A stretch of 64,000 nucleotides of DNA from Globodera rostochiensis (GCA_018350325.1 JAEVLN010000032.1:248001-312000), one strand, 5' to 3'; shown: positions 1-9,403, numbered from the stretch's first letter. The notes: generated by a model from the letters alone, not told the origin. Made by a program: numbers and translations.

Positions 1-2506
1 AATTCAAAATTTACATATTTATCATAATAATGAAACAAAAATGTATCTTCAAGATGGATATGATAAACAACAATTAGGTAATACGCGTGTGCCTAATTGT
101 TAACACAATCAGAGGAACGGTGCATATCAAACACCGCAAAGCCTTCTCGCAAAAGAGTAATTCAACAAAAAAAATCAAATTTATTCAAAAAAATATATAA
201 TAAATAATCAACGAACAAAATGTTTATACCTGATTTATAAAACGAAAAAAGTCTAGACCAAGTTAATTGTAATACAATTCTTTTAGTTAATAAACATTGC
301 GATCTAACCAATAAATACATCGATAAACAGTTAAATAAATTTATACGTAAACTACTTTTATATCGAGAAGCTAAATCAATTTTTTATGTAAAAAAATATA
401 ACACAAAAATTACTATTCAGCAAGACAAATTTCCATGCAATTCTATAAAAAACCCAAAAAAAAACGCGTGCGAGTATTGTGTGAAATTAAGGATTATCAA
501 AACCAATAAATACATCGATTAAACAGTTAAATAAATTTTATATGTAAAGTAATTTTATATCGAGAAGCTAAATCAATTTTGTAACAAAAAATTATTACAC
601 GATACTCAGTAAGACAGATTCCATTCAATTCGATAAAAATTATAAAACGGATGAAAGGTTTTGCATTCGAAATGAAAAAATTTTTATAAAGTTATATACA
701 ATAAATATAAACTATAGCTGCCATCCCAAGATAAAGGGCAACTTATTAACAAACTAAAGAAATGCGGGAAAAACTATTAAAAATGTTTTACATTTCATAT
801 AACGTGGAGAAGGCATAAAAGTTAGATTTAGTGGAACTACCATAAATGATATTAATAAAGAATATCAAATTGAAAAGAGAAAATATTAAAGAATGATACT
901 ATTTATAATACAATGTGCCTTTCAAAAAATTAGAAAATAGAAAATAAAGCTCTCATCAGGACGCACACAAACCAGTACTAATAAACGACTTGCTAGAACA
1001 ATTAGCGTAAAAAATAAAATTCCGTCCACCGTGTGTGGACAGCATGCGCCATTGCAGAATGGCCTATGGGATCGAATTGTTTGCTTGCTTGCTACTTGCT
1101 GCATTGAAGGAACATTCCCCACCGAACAAAATCAAAACAAACATTTTTGCATAATAAACAATTAATTTTAAAGGTTAAAGGAATTTTGCTCAAAAATTAA
1201 ATATTGATAAATGCTATAAACAGTCGCAAATCTTAAAAATTTTACAATTCATAAAATCAAATTAAACGAATAAACAAGACGTATTAAAATTTACATATTT
1301 ATCATTATAATTAAACTTAAATTATCTTCAAGATGGATATGATTAACATATAATTAATAAGATTTTTTAATTCGATAATATTTAAAAACTTTAATGGCAT
1401 TAAAATTTCTAATAAAACGCAAAAAAAATAAAAAAACAATTCAAAAAATGACTTTAATAATTCTAATTGGTTCAAAAAACATTAGAATTCGCGATAAAAA
1501 CTTAGTGAACGGATTCGTTTCCCAAGTATTTCTTGGCTAATTAAATTTGAAATTTATAGTTACGTGAATGCTGCTAAATAAGGTCGGTAGCGACAAATAC
1601 TAAACACATACTATTTATTCAAAATCGACAAGTATAAAACTATGTTTAACAAAATTAAAGATAAAATTAATATTTAAATTTTAAATGTTTATATAATAAT
1701 TTTCATCGAAGAACTTGGTAAGCGACTCTATTTTGGCTTCGTGAGGTGTTCTCCCTTCTCACAATCGACCTGCGGTACAATTAAAAACTTTTGTGAAGAT
1801 ATTAACTATTCGTAGACGTTATTAAATTTTAAGTACATTAATAAATTAACAATAATACACAAAGAAAAATCGCATCATAATTTTGTATCCCTTTGCTAAT
1901 ATAAAAATAATAAATGTTTCAAATTGATTCCGTATCTTAAGAAACATTTAAGGATTATTTTAAAACAATTTTTACAAAGTTAATAAAAAATCGGTAGACG
2001 CAGCACTTGCAACGACTGTCTCATGGGAGTTGACCAACCAACTTAAAAGAAAATAAAAATGAATAAAATTATACTATAAAACAATTTACCACAATAAAAA
2101 AATTTAATCGCGTTTAACTGTGCTTTGACGACAATCATATTTAACAGGATTCTGAAAAAAATATTGGTACAATACTTTACTTAAACAATAACTTTTACTA
2201 AGAAAAAAGTAAAACAAATTGTGATTATGTAATTATGAACCTAAATAAAGAATAATTAAGCATTAAAATCAATAATAACACAAAATTAATTATAAATTCC
2301 AAAATAAGTAACAAATAAATACAATAAATTTAAACACAAAAAATATGATAAAAATTTAATCAAATGAATCTTATGTTAATATGGTGGTGCGATTGACGGT
2401 CAAAAATCAGCATACATCAAGGTTTTAAAAATCCATAGGTTTCTCTAAACATATATATAATACTTTTGAATTTTTTTATATATATTGTTATCATTAATTA
2501 ATAATG
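1..2506. other. AT-rich host flank left of the Polinton, with short coding-like islands
   Basis: No long ORF is present. GC-richer islands that are open in a plus-strand frame occur near 100-165, 1015-1140, 1700-1815, 1990-2050 and 2385-2440. The one at 124-165 is preceded by a possible acceptor (ACAATCAG) and followed by a possible donor (GTAATT). Any of these could be small exons of a host gene or degenerate gene pieces. None can be assigned a function. Confidence 0.5.
1684..1815 (+). CDS. Candidate coding island, product unrecognised
   Basis: An open frame runs from upstream of position 1699 to a TAG at 1813-1815 and includes the stretch GKRLYFGFVRCSPF. Composition is clearly less AT-rich than the surroundings. 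There is no ATG at the start, and an internal GGTAAGC could itself be a splice donor, so the exon limits are uncertain. No family is recognised. Confidence 0.25.
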   Translation, partial: NVYIIIFIEELGKRLYFGFVRCSPFSQSTCGTIKNFCEDINYS

Positions 2507-2512
2507 AATACA
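2507..2512. repeat. Target site duplication, left copy (AATACA)
   Basis: AATACA lies immediately outside the left terminal repeat and is matched exactly by 17424-17429 outside the right one. Six-base duplications are the known signature of Polinton integrase. Confidence 0.95.
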
Positions 2513-3261
2513 AGCAGCATATGGCGTCAAAACCGAGCGGGTACCGAGCGGCCTTTGATCATGCCGCCACCAAACCTAAGCCTATTGGAGGGGGTCTGCC
2601 CTTTGATCATGCCGCCACCAAACCTAAACCTATGGGAGGGGTCCAACCCGTTGACCTTACCACCACCAAACCCAAACCTATTGGAGGGGTCCAACCCTTT
2701 GATCATGCCGCCACTCAACTTAAACCCATTGGGGCTTTGATCATGCCGCCTTCTACCTGATCCCAAAAGCGAGACTATTCAGTCCCAACAAAACCGAGCG
2801 GGTACTAAAACCGAGCGGCCTTTGATCATGCCGCCCGCAAGGCCTAAACCTATTGGAGGGGTCAGATCCTTTGATCTTGCCGCCCCAAGACAAAGGGGTC
2901 CAACTCTTTGAACTTACCGCCACCAGACCAAAAGTTGGTATCGTCCGGGTCAAAACCGAGCGGGTACCGAGCGGCCTCTTTTGACATTGCCGCCCGCAAA
3001 GCCCAAACCTATTGGAGGGGTCGGGTCCTTTGATCATGCCGCCCAAGCCAAAACCCATTGGAGTCCTTTGATCATGCCGCCCCAAAGAAAAGTTTTGAAA
3101 AAGGCGCGGCTGGATTTCTGATCAAACACTCAAACCCCATTGGGCCCATTGCCAAATCCAAAATTCAATTTTCCCTCCACATCCTCAAGGTCATTAGGGC
3201 ACCTGTCAATCAAACTTTCGCCGCGCACCAAAAATTTTTCCTCTCACCTGTCAATCAAACT
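2513..3261 (+). repeat. Left terminal inverted repeat (749 bp) with internal repeat array
   Basis: It matches the reverse complement of 16674-17423 almost base for base. The one visible difference is a short block near 3174-3188 (ACATC in the left arm against a C-rich version in the right) that accounts for the 1-bp length difference. The arm is built from about ten copies of a degenerate unit centred on TTTGATCATGCCGCC, alternating with CCTATTGGAGGGGTC and GAGCGGGTACCGAGCGG. It ends inward with two copies of CACCTGTCAATCAAA (3200-3214 and 3245-3259). ORFs read through this array are artefacts. Confidence 0.95.
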
Positions 3262-3293
3262 CCGCACAAATTTTGAATGTGAGGGACCATCTC

Positions 3294-3301
3294 TATAAAT
3301 A
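3294..3301 (+). promoter_or_regulatory. TATA box (TATAAATA) of the ATPase gene
   Basis: TATAAATA lies just inside the left terminal repeat, 25 bp before the first in-frame codon of the ATPase frame. The same octamer precedes the major capsid gene, so it may be a late-type promoter of the element. That timing is inferred. Confidence 0.55.
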
Positions 3302-3318
3302 ATAATAATAATAAATAA

Positions 3319-3921
3319 ATTGAAAGAATAATTCTTTCAGGGGCTACCGGAAGCGGTAAAACCCAATGGCTTTTGAAATTTTTGAAATATTATAGGGAAT
3401 TAATTGATCCAGTGCCAAATAAAGTTTTATATTGTTATGGTGAAATGAATGACAGTATTTTGGGGTTAATCGGGCAGGGTATAGAGACGCACAACGGAAT
3501 TCCAGATTTGAAATTGATAAAAGAACAAGCGAAACCGTTGTTACTTATTCTCGACGATTTAATGCTTAACGTAAAAAATAATTTTCTTGATTTGTTATTC
3601 ACGAGGGGATCTCATAATTGGAACGTTAGTATAATTTTTGTTACCCAAAGCCTATATGGTAGGGATATAAAAACTGCACGAGCAAATGCTCATTATCTTG
3701 TCTTGATGCGAAACCCATCAGGACAGCTTCAGGTAAGAACCGTAGGCTCACAGCTATTCCCCAAAAGACTGAATTACTTTATGGAAACATATAACAACGC
3801 AACCAGTAACCAATTTAGCTATCTGGTAATTAATATGCATCCAAACGCGGATGAAGAATTTAGATTATCGAGCAAAATATTTCCAGGTGAAATTTTAGAA
3901 GTATATTTGCCAAATGAATAA
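3319..3921 (+). CDS. FtsK/HerA-type genome packaging ATPase (A32-like)
   Basis: This is the P-loop ATPase that pumps DNA into capsids in Polintons and related viruses. The frame opens after a TAA at 3316-3318. Walker A (GATGSGKT) is at residues 8-15 and Walker B (LLLILDD) ends near residue 80, followed by the VTQSLYGRD and MRNPSG regions typical of the family. At about 200 residues it is close to the usual length. There is no in-frame ATG before Walker A: the first codon after the stop is ATT, and all remaining upstream sequence is terminal repeat. The start may be non-AUG, supplied by splicing, or lost. A CTTTCAG just before GGG at 3340 resembles a 3' splice site, but the codons it covers fit the conserved strand before the P-loop, so I favour coding. 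Confidence 0.9.
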   Translation: MERIILSGATGSGKTQWLLKFLKYYRELIDPVPNKVLYCYGEMNDSILGLIGQGIETHNGIPDLKLIKEQAKPLLLILDDLMLNVKNNFLDLLFTRGSHNWNVSIIFVTQSLYGRDIKTARANAHYLVLMRNPSGQLQVRTVGSQLFPKRLNYFMETYNNATSNQFSYLVINMHPNADEEFRLSSKIFPGEILEVYLPNE

Positions 3922-3926
3922 AAATC

Positions 3927-3934
3927 TATAAAAG
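3927..3934 (+). promoter_or_regulatory. TATA box (TATAAAAG) before the 118-aa gene
   Basis: TATAAAAG occurs 28 bp upstream of the ATG at 3955, in the short gap after the ATPase stop. The spacing resembles that of the other TATA boxes in the element. Confidence 0.5.
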
Positions 3935-3954
3935 GAAATTAAATATCAAAAAAT

Positions 3955-4311
3955 ATGAAAATGTACCATTTTAGCTCTCAAGTAAAGGAGAATACAGCAT
4001 TTTTAAAAAAACTTGCCTCCACCAGATCCGATCAAAAGAAGAATAATTTAATCGAAACGGCAACTACTGATCAAATTTTGGCAATTGTTGAAATTTGTGC
4101 AAACATTTTGAGCTTTACATTTAAACTTAATAAAAGACAAAAACAAAGGCTTGTTCAGTACGCAGATTTTTATCGAGCCATTGCTAAATCAAAATCTGAA
4201 AAGGCAGCAAGAAAAAAGCTACAAAAGGGCAGCGGAATAGCACTAGGAGCAGTTTTAATTCCAGTTTTAAGTGTTCTGGCGCAACATTTACTAGAAAAAA
4301 TTACGTCATGA
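3955..4311 (+). CDS. Small basic conserved Polinton protein with hydrophobic C-terminus
   Basis: The 118-residue product is rich in Lys, Arg and Gln in its middle (KLNKRQKQRLVQY, near residues 57-69) and ends in a hydrophobic stretch around residues 95-113 (ALGAVLIPVLSVLAQ). Small proteins of this layout, with a helical basic domain and an apolar tail, are common beside the packaging and capsid genes of Polintons and adintoviruses and are thought to be virion components. The precise role is unknown. Its stop overlaps the next start (ATGA at 4308-4311), suggesting coupled expression with the following gene. Confidence 0.7.
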   Translation: MKMYHFSSQVKENTAFLKKLASTRSDQKKNNLIETATTDQILAIVEICANILSFTFKLNKRQKQRLVQYADFYRAIAKSKSEKAARKKLQKGSGIALGAVLIPVLSVLAQHLLEKITS

Positions 4312-5129
4312 AATTTGCAAAGAAAATGTTAATGGTTCCCGAAACGGAATATTACGCACTGTTAAGTGCCATCCAGGGCGGAGATTATCTGCAAAATGAA
4401 AAATCAATGCTAGATGCAAAAATAAGGCAGAATTTAGACGATCCGACAATAAATGAAGATGTTAAAGCTAGCAAGCATAACTGGCTTTATAAGGAAAGAC
4501 GGATGCTAAAAGAAATGACAGAAAATCGACCGCAAAAGGTGATTATTGAAAATCAGGCTCCAACACCAAATATTGCACCGTATTTGGGGGTTAGCCATGC
4601 GAAAACGCAGATGACTGAAGAGCCAAGAAAGGTCATTATTCCCAGAATAAGACTCAAAAGCATACCGGAACCTTCTGAGCCGCAGCCCCAAAAGCGTGAT
4701 GACGAACCCCAACTACCGCTTTCTACTTTATCTTCTCCAATTTTTAAAACGCCTGAAAAATTGCAAGCAACAGCATTAATTCATCCAGATTTTTGGAACG
4801 AACTTGTGAATTATGTTTCTAAAAACAAGGATACATTTAAAATAACAGCAATGGGAAAAGTTCAGTCTAATAAAAATCTACCAATTGACGAGAGTAATTA
4901 TAAGGATGTTTTGATGTATCTTGTCGGTGGGAAAAAAGAAACGCCAAAGGGAGTAAAATTTCTAAAGGATCGACTCTTAAAAGACCAGACAATACGAGAA
5001 ATGGTTGGCAAGTCAAGCGACATGTGGGGGGAGGGTAAAAAAGTTGTTGTCAAGATGAAACCTATAAAAACAATCGGTATCATTCGAGAAAAGAAGCTTT
5101 TTAAACCAACAATATGGGCAAGGCTATAG
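4308..5129 (+). CDS. Conserved Polinton protein of unknown function (273 aa)
   Basis: The N-terminal part (KMLMVPETEYYALLS, residues 6-20) resembles the start of uncharacterised Polinton proteins. A charged, Pro-rich linker follows, and then a C-terminal domain (residues about 150-240) with the IHPDFWNELV and LPIDESNYKDVLMYLV regions. Two adenain-type sites of the form [I/L]xGG-X are visible: IQGG near residue 25 and LVGG near 207. It may therefore be a precursor cut during virion maturation, which is inference. It overlaps the integrase start by 16 nt. Confidence 0.65.
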   Translation: MKFAKKMLMVPETEYYALLSAIQGGDYLQNEKSMLDAKIRQNLDDPTINEDVKASKHNWLYKERRMLKEMTENRPQKVIIENQAPTPNIAPYLGVSHAKTQMTEEPRKVIIPRIRLKSIPEPSEPQPQKRDDEPQLPLSTLSSPIFKTPEKLQATALIHPDFWNELVNYVSKNKDTFKITAMGKVQSNKNLPIDESNYKDVLMYLVGGKKETPKGVKFLKDRLLKDQTIREMVGKSSDMWGEGKKVVVKMKPIKTIGIIREKKLFKPTIWARL

Positions 5130-6190
5130 ATAAAATTTTATCAAAAGTTTATTACGATCTCAAATCTTCGGCAAGTTTTGCAGGAATAAATAAAATTTTA
5201 GAAGAAGCAAGGAAGGTAAATCCAAAAATTAAAATGGAGCACGTTACCAATTTTCTCGAAAAACAGAAAACTTACACTCTCCATAAACCCATTAGAAAAA
5301 GATTTTCAAAACTAAAAACAACACCTACTGGGTTTCATACCGATTGGCAATGCGATCTTTGTATTTTTGACCAATTAAAACAATATAACAACGGATATAA
5401 ATATCTATTAGTCTGCATAGAGGTTCTGAGCCGAATGCTTTTTGTTGCCCCGGTGAAGTCAAAAAGAAGTGAGGATGTGATAGAGGCTTTTGAAAAAGTC
5501 TTCAAAAAATCAAATATTCTCCCAAATAAGCTGTATAGCGACAGTGGGCTTGAATTTCAGGCAAATAAAATGAAAAGATATTTTGAGGATAAAGATGTAA
5601 TAAAACGGGTAATGCATAGCCCACACCTCCACGCAGGTGTTGTGGAAAGGGCTAATCGAACAATAAAGGAGCGTCTCTATAGATACTTTAGTAAAAATAA
5701 TACCCTTAGGTGGGTGGATGTTATAGATGAAATTGTTAAAAACCTAAATAATAGTGTTCATCGAACCACGGGGATGAAACCAACTTCCGTAAAATTTGAA
5801 AATGCCAGAGCACTATGGGAGAAGTTATATAAGGAAAATGTGGTACCAGTGTCTACGAAGAAATTTAAAAGAGGTGATATCGTTCGCATCACGAAAGAAA
5901 AAGGAACATTTACAAAAGGATATTATCCGAATTTTACTGAGGAATTGTTCATAATTTCAGTAGTTAATCCAACAAATCCAGCCTCCTATCGCATTGTAGA
6001 TTTTGACGACAATCTAATCAAGGGTATTTTTTATAATCAAGAACTTGTAAAATCAAACGAAGATATTTTTAAAATTGCAGAGGTCATAAAAACGCGTGTT
6101 AGAAAAGGAATTAAAGAGCATTTTGTAAGGTGGGAAGGATATTCTGAAAAATTCAATAGTTGGATAAAAGATTCTGATCTAGTAAAATAA
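5114..6190 (+). CDS. Polinton integrase (retroviral-type DDE, with chromodomain)
   Basis: This integrase inserts the element and produces the 6-bp duplications seen at its ends. The 358-residue protein has an rve catalytic core with Asp81 (DWQCDL), Asp143 (YSDSG) and Glu178 (VVERANR), 34 residues separating the last two. The Gly-Val-Val-Glu-Arg-Ala-Asn context is characteristic. Residues about 316-356 form a chromodomain (VRWEGYSEKFNSW), known in Polinton and Ty3/gypsy integrases as a targeting module that binds modified histones. The start ATG lies within the previous gene. The stop overlaps the next ATG (TAATG). The catalytic triad is complete, so the enzyme is predicted to be functional. 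Confidence 0.96.
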   Translation: MGKAIDKILSKVYYDLKSSASFAGINKILEEARKVNPKIKMEHVTNFLEKQKTYTLHKPIRKRFSKLKTTPTGFHTDWQCDLCIFDQLKQYNNGYKYLLVCIEVLSRMLFVAPVKSKRSEDVIEAFEKVFKKSNILPNKLYSDSGLEFQANKMKRYFEDKDVIKRVMHSPHLHAGVVERANRTIKERLYRYFSKNNTLRWVDVIDEIVKNLNNSVHRTTGMKPTSVKFENARALWEKLYKENVVPVSTKKFKRGDIVRITKEKGTFTKGYYPNFTEELFIISVVNPTNPASYRIVDFDDNLIKGIFYNQELVKSNEDIFKIAEVIKTRVRKGIKEHFVRWEGYSEKFNSWIKDSDLVK

Positions 6191-7647
6191 TGGATGATTT
6201 TTATATTGTATTACCATCAAATACACCCGTTTCAGGAAACAAAACCTCAAAGTTTACTGTAAGACTACCAGAAACTCTAGAATTAGACACAAGCTGGTCA
6301 GTTGCCCTTTCTTCAATAATTTATCCCTATTCGTTCACAGCTCTCGGAATAGAGGGGCGAGAATTTATTAACGTTTTTGAAAAAGAAAAGACTGAAGGTT
6401 TAAAAATATACCTCCCTGATATGAATTTTAAAACTGCAAGAGGGCTGGAAAAGAAAATTAATGAAGCATTTTCTCATTATTATAATTTAGGAAAGCGACA
6501 AGCGAGAAGAAAAAGAGAGGCCAAATCTAAAGAAGAGAGCACAGATAAGCAAATAGATTCTGCTAAAAGAGCATCCGGTCGAGCCTGGAAAGAGACTCAA
6601 GGATATGTTCAAAAAGCTAGCAATATAATAACGCAAACAAGACGTCTAATGGCACAATCAAAAGAATTGAGCTCAAACTCACTCGAAGCTCCGGGTGTGA
6701 AGGAGTTGTTTGAAAAACTAGCACAAAAGAGTACCAACTTTGAATCATTGTTTGAAGAAATCAACAAACTTTCAAAAGAAGTCGAAGGTGCTCAGAATAG
6801 TACTCTAGAATGTGTAGCTAAGCAAGATCTTAAGGGGGCGAAAAAATTTGCAGACAAAGCAAAAGCTGCTGCAAGACATGTTAAGACCAAACAAATCGAA
6901 ATAGCTAGAGAGCATGAAAATACTACTGAGGAGGGATTTGCCGGACTTGTAACAAGAATAAATAAGACCATTGGCGGTTTCTTACAGCCACAATCAGAAG
7001 ATCAGAATAAAGAGGCACCGCAACACGCCGAAATTGAGCATATCGTGCCGCAAAGAGAAGAATCGGAACAAATAGCAAGTGCACAGGAAGAAGAAGAGGA
7101 TCCTAAGGAGAAAATGTCAGAAGAAACGCAAAAAGGGGAAAAATTATCTGCAGAACCCCAACCAAAAATTGCCGTCGCACAAGATTTTGGCAAGGATATA
7201 TCAACACCTAGGCCTTTAGAATTTAAATATGACTCTGTTGATCAAAAATTTATTCTTCATCTAGATACCGCCATCCCAAATATTGAGTTGTCCGAACATT
7301 TAGCATATGTATTAGGGTTTAAAAATCGGGTATTGCATCGTGGAGATGAGGCTTCTTATATGCCAGATTTGACAGGTGGAGTAAGACAGATATATGTTTA
7401 TGCACCGAATCTGGTGGAAAACACTATAATAGGCAACCGATTGGCACCACTTCTACGAATCGTTAATGTAGTTGGAGATCCGGGATCAATAAACGAGGTT
7501 ATATATAGCACCGAATATTTTCATCGTTTACAATCAAAACGAATCGCCGAAATTTCTGTAGAAATTTATACGCCTTTTGGAGAATTAGTGAAATTTCATT
7601 GGGGAACTTGTATTCTCACCTTACATTTTAAGAAAACTATATTTTAA
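6190..7647 (+). CDS. Minor capsid (penton-type single jelly-roll) protein with a large inserted helical region
   Basis: The first 100 residues carry the opening jelly-roll strands (FTVRLPETLELDTSWSVAL at 22-40, then IIYPYS). The last 146 (from about 340) carry the rest (LAYVLGF, RQIYVYAPNLV, LAPLLRIV, KFHWGTCILTLHF), as in Polinton penton homologues. Between them, residues about 100-335 are a Lys/Glu/Gln-rich, probably coiled-coil insertion with no jelly-roll features. It gives 485 residues in all and could form a surface projection at the vertex. The LTGG near residue 394 matches the adenain motif but lies in the fold. It follows the integrase with a TAATG overlap and is separated from the next gene by one base. 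Confidence 0.88.
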   Translation: MDDFYIVLPSNTPVSGNKTSKFTVRLPETLELDTSWSVALSSIIYPYSFTALGIEGREFINVFEKEKTEGLKIYLPDMNFKTARGLEKKINEAFSHYYNLGKRQARRKREAKSKEESTDKQIDSAKRASGRAWKETQGYVQKASNIITQTRRLMAQSKELSSNSLEAPGVKELFEKLAQKSTNFESLFEEINKLSKEVEGAQNSTLECVAKQDLKGAKKFADKAKAAARHVKTKQIEIAREHENTTEEGFAGLVTRINKTIGGFLQPQSEDQNKEAPQHAEIEHIVPQREESEQIASAQEEEEDPKEKMSEETQKGEKLSAEPQPKIAVAQDFGKDISTPRPLEFKYDSVDQKFILHLDTAIPNIELSEHLAYVLGFKNRVLHRGDEASYMPDLTGGVRQIYVYAPNLVENTIIGNRLAPLLRIVNVVGDPGSINEVIYSTEYFHRLQSKRIAEISVEIYTPFGELVKFHWGTCILTLHFKKTIF

Positions 7648-7648
7648 A

Positions 7649-8008
7649 ATGACACATGTGTTCTTTGATCCACAGTCGGTGGATTGGTCCTCATTTTTGG
7701 AAGCTCAAGTAGGAAGAGGCCAAAAACAATATTTTGTTGGAAGCAAATATCAGCGAGGATTTGGATTTCTCGACAATGTTGTTCGGTTCTTAACACCAAT
7801 AGCTAAAAATATTGCAACAGCTGCAGGTAACGAAGGAATTGCTGCAGGTCAACGGGTTCTAGGTGATATGGCCCAAGGTAAAGATTTAAAGGATGCCCTT
7901 AGGGAGCATTCGAAACAGGGGCTTGAAAATCTCGCGAATAAATTCCAGCAATGTGGAAAAGGAAAGCGAAATAGGAGGCAGGTTATTGATCAATTAAGTT
8001 TCGTTTAA
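7649..8008 (+). CDS. Small virion protein of the Polinton pVI-like/membrane-active type
   Basis: The 119-residue protein has a motif series known from short proteins next to the capsid genes of Polintons and adintoviruses: YFVGSKYQRG (about residues 31-40), an amphipathic helix (FLDNVVRFLTPIAKNIATAAG), then GKDLKDALREH and a basic tail. Such proteins have been likened to adenovirus core or membrane-lytic proteins that aid endosome escape. That role is known only by analogy. Position directly before the major capsid gene supports a structural function. Confidence 0.72.
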   Translation: MTHVFFDPQSVDWSSFLEAQVGRGQKQYFVGSKYQRGFGFLDNVVRFLTPIAKNIATAAGNEGIAAGQRVLGDMAQGKDLKDALREHSKQGLENLANKFQQCGKGKRNRRQVIDQLSFV

Positions 8009-8014
8009 AAAAGG

Positions 8015-8022
8015 TATAAATA
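8015..8022 (+). promoter_or_regulatory. TATA box (TATAAATA) of the major capsid gene
   Basis: TATAAATA is 36 bp upstream of the capsid ATG, in the 42-bp gap after the previous stop. It is identical to the box before the ATPase. Confidence 0.6.
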
Positions 8023-8050
8023 GAATTGCGAACCTAATAATTAAAAGCCA

Positions 8051-9403
8051 ATGGCGACTTTAAAGAAAATTGATAAAACAAGTGAGGATGGTCTCGAAGG
8101 AGGCCTGGCACTATTCGATATTCCTCCTACCAATGTTGCGATAAACAAATCCAGCGTTAGGGAATTACTACCACTATCGGCTATAAATCAATCGGGCCCA
8201 TATATTTTTAGATTATTTTCGGACAGCCAGTTTTGCGATCTTAATAAAACCTTTTTATTCCTATCAACATCAATAGAACGGAAGCAAAATAATAATTGGA
8301 TACCAATTACAAGCGCTAGCGACGCTGACAAGCATGCCGGAGTTATTCAAAACTTTGGCCAAAGCTTTATAAAAACTTTAAAAATCAGTGTTTCCGGTGT
8401 GGAAATATATGATTCTGGCGTATATTATGCATACCGGTCATATATGATGAATGAACTGGGATTTTCAGATGTTGTAAAGAGGGGGTTATATGAAGCAAAT
8501 TGTTACTATGTTGATGACACCGATCAGAATAATTATGAAAATGAAGGATTTAAAAACAGGGCATCTCGATTTGCGAACGGCACTAATTGTGAAACTATGG
8601 TGAAACTCAATTTCGATTTGGGGCGTCAGCCCAATTTACTATTAAATAATTCCGATGTAATATTTAGTATATATCGTAATAGTGATGAATTTTTAATTTT
8701 GGCTCCGCCTTACAAACTAGAAAAAGAGATGCTGCCAAATCCTCATGAATTTCGGATTAGAGTAAATGACATTCGAATTTATGTGAAGACCGTTGATGTT
8801 GCTCAATCATTAAATAATGCTATCAGTAACCATTTGGAGATTACCCCAGCCAAATACCCAATGAGAAAAATAGAGATTAGAAGTCTTTTCCTGCCCGAAG
8901 GTACCTCCGATCTATCCCACAATGTTTTTACAAGCGTCGTCCCGAGGAGGTTGATTATTGGGTTTGTTTCCACCGATGCCTATACAGGTAATAAGGCTCT
9001 TTCGCCCTTTAAATTTGAACATGCAAATATTCGCTCGATTACTATTGAGGCAAATGGGTATACATTTCCCGGAGCACCATATTCATTTGATTTCAAAAAT
9101 AAAAAATATGTGAGGGCTTTTGTTGATATGTACACCGGTCTAGGCATGGATGATGGCGACAGAACAATGTCAATAAATATGTCAAAATTCTTGGGTGGCT
9201 GGTGCTTCTTTGTAATACCAATGACTTCTACCCTTGATGACACCCCCGGATTTGAGCTCATACGAAATGGAACCACTAGTGTCAAGGTTCAATTTACTGA
9301 ACCTATAAAAGCGGGTGGCTATGAGATGATTGTTTTGGGAGAATTTGATTCAATATTATCGATCAATGCAAATCGCGTTATTAGTAGTGACGGAAGCATT
9401 TAA
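8051..9403 (+). CDS. Major capsid protein (double jelly-roll, hexon-like)
   Basis: The 450-residue protein fits the Polinton major capsid family: an early SGPYIFRLF strand, LKISVSGVEIYDSG near residue 115, ELGFS, the central transition LNNAISNHLEITPAKYPMRK, and the second jelly-roll starting RRLIIGFVSTDAYTG, with YTGLG further on. Trimers of such proteins build the icosahedral shell. An LEGG at residues 15-18 matches the adenain consensus, so the N-terminus may be trimmed by the neighbouring protease (inferred). Its stop overlaps the protease start (TAATG). The frame is intact. Confidence 0.93.
   Translation: MATLKKIDKTSEDGLEGGLALFDIPPTNVAINKSSVRELLPLSAINQSGPYIFRLFSDSQFCDLNKTFLFLSTSIERKQNNNWIPITSASDADKHAGVIQNFGQSFIKTLKISVSGVEIYDSGVYYAYRSYMMNELGFSDVVKRGLYEANCYYVDDTDQNNYENEGFKNRASRFANGTNCETMVKLNFDLGRQPNLLLNNSDVIFSIYRNSDEFLILAPPYKLEKEMLPNPHEFRIRVNDIRIYVKTVDVAQSLNNAISNHLEITPAKYPMRKIEIRSLFLPEGTSDLSHNVFTSVVPRRLIIGFVSTDAYTGNKALSPFKFEHANIRSITIEANGYTFPGAPYSFDFKNKKYVRAFVDMYTGLGMDDGDRTMSINMSKFLGGWCFFVIPMTSTLDDTPGFELIRNGTTSVKVQFTEPIKAGGYEMIVLGEFDSILSINANRVISSDGSI

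Noticed and set aside
2485..3276. Several overlapping ORFs on both strands in the left terminal repeat
   Set aside because: They read through a tandem repeat array, appear identically in the right arm and have repetitive, non-protein-like products.
3334..3340. CTTTCAG as a 3' splice site for the ATPase
   Set aside because: The codons it covers encode the hydrophobic strand expected directly before Walker A, so coding is more likely; not fully excluded.
4506..5083. Minus-strand ORFs over the 273-aa gene
   Set aside because: Antisense shadows in a conserved plus-strand gene.
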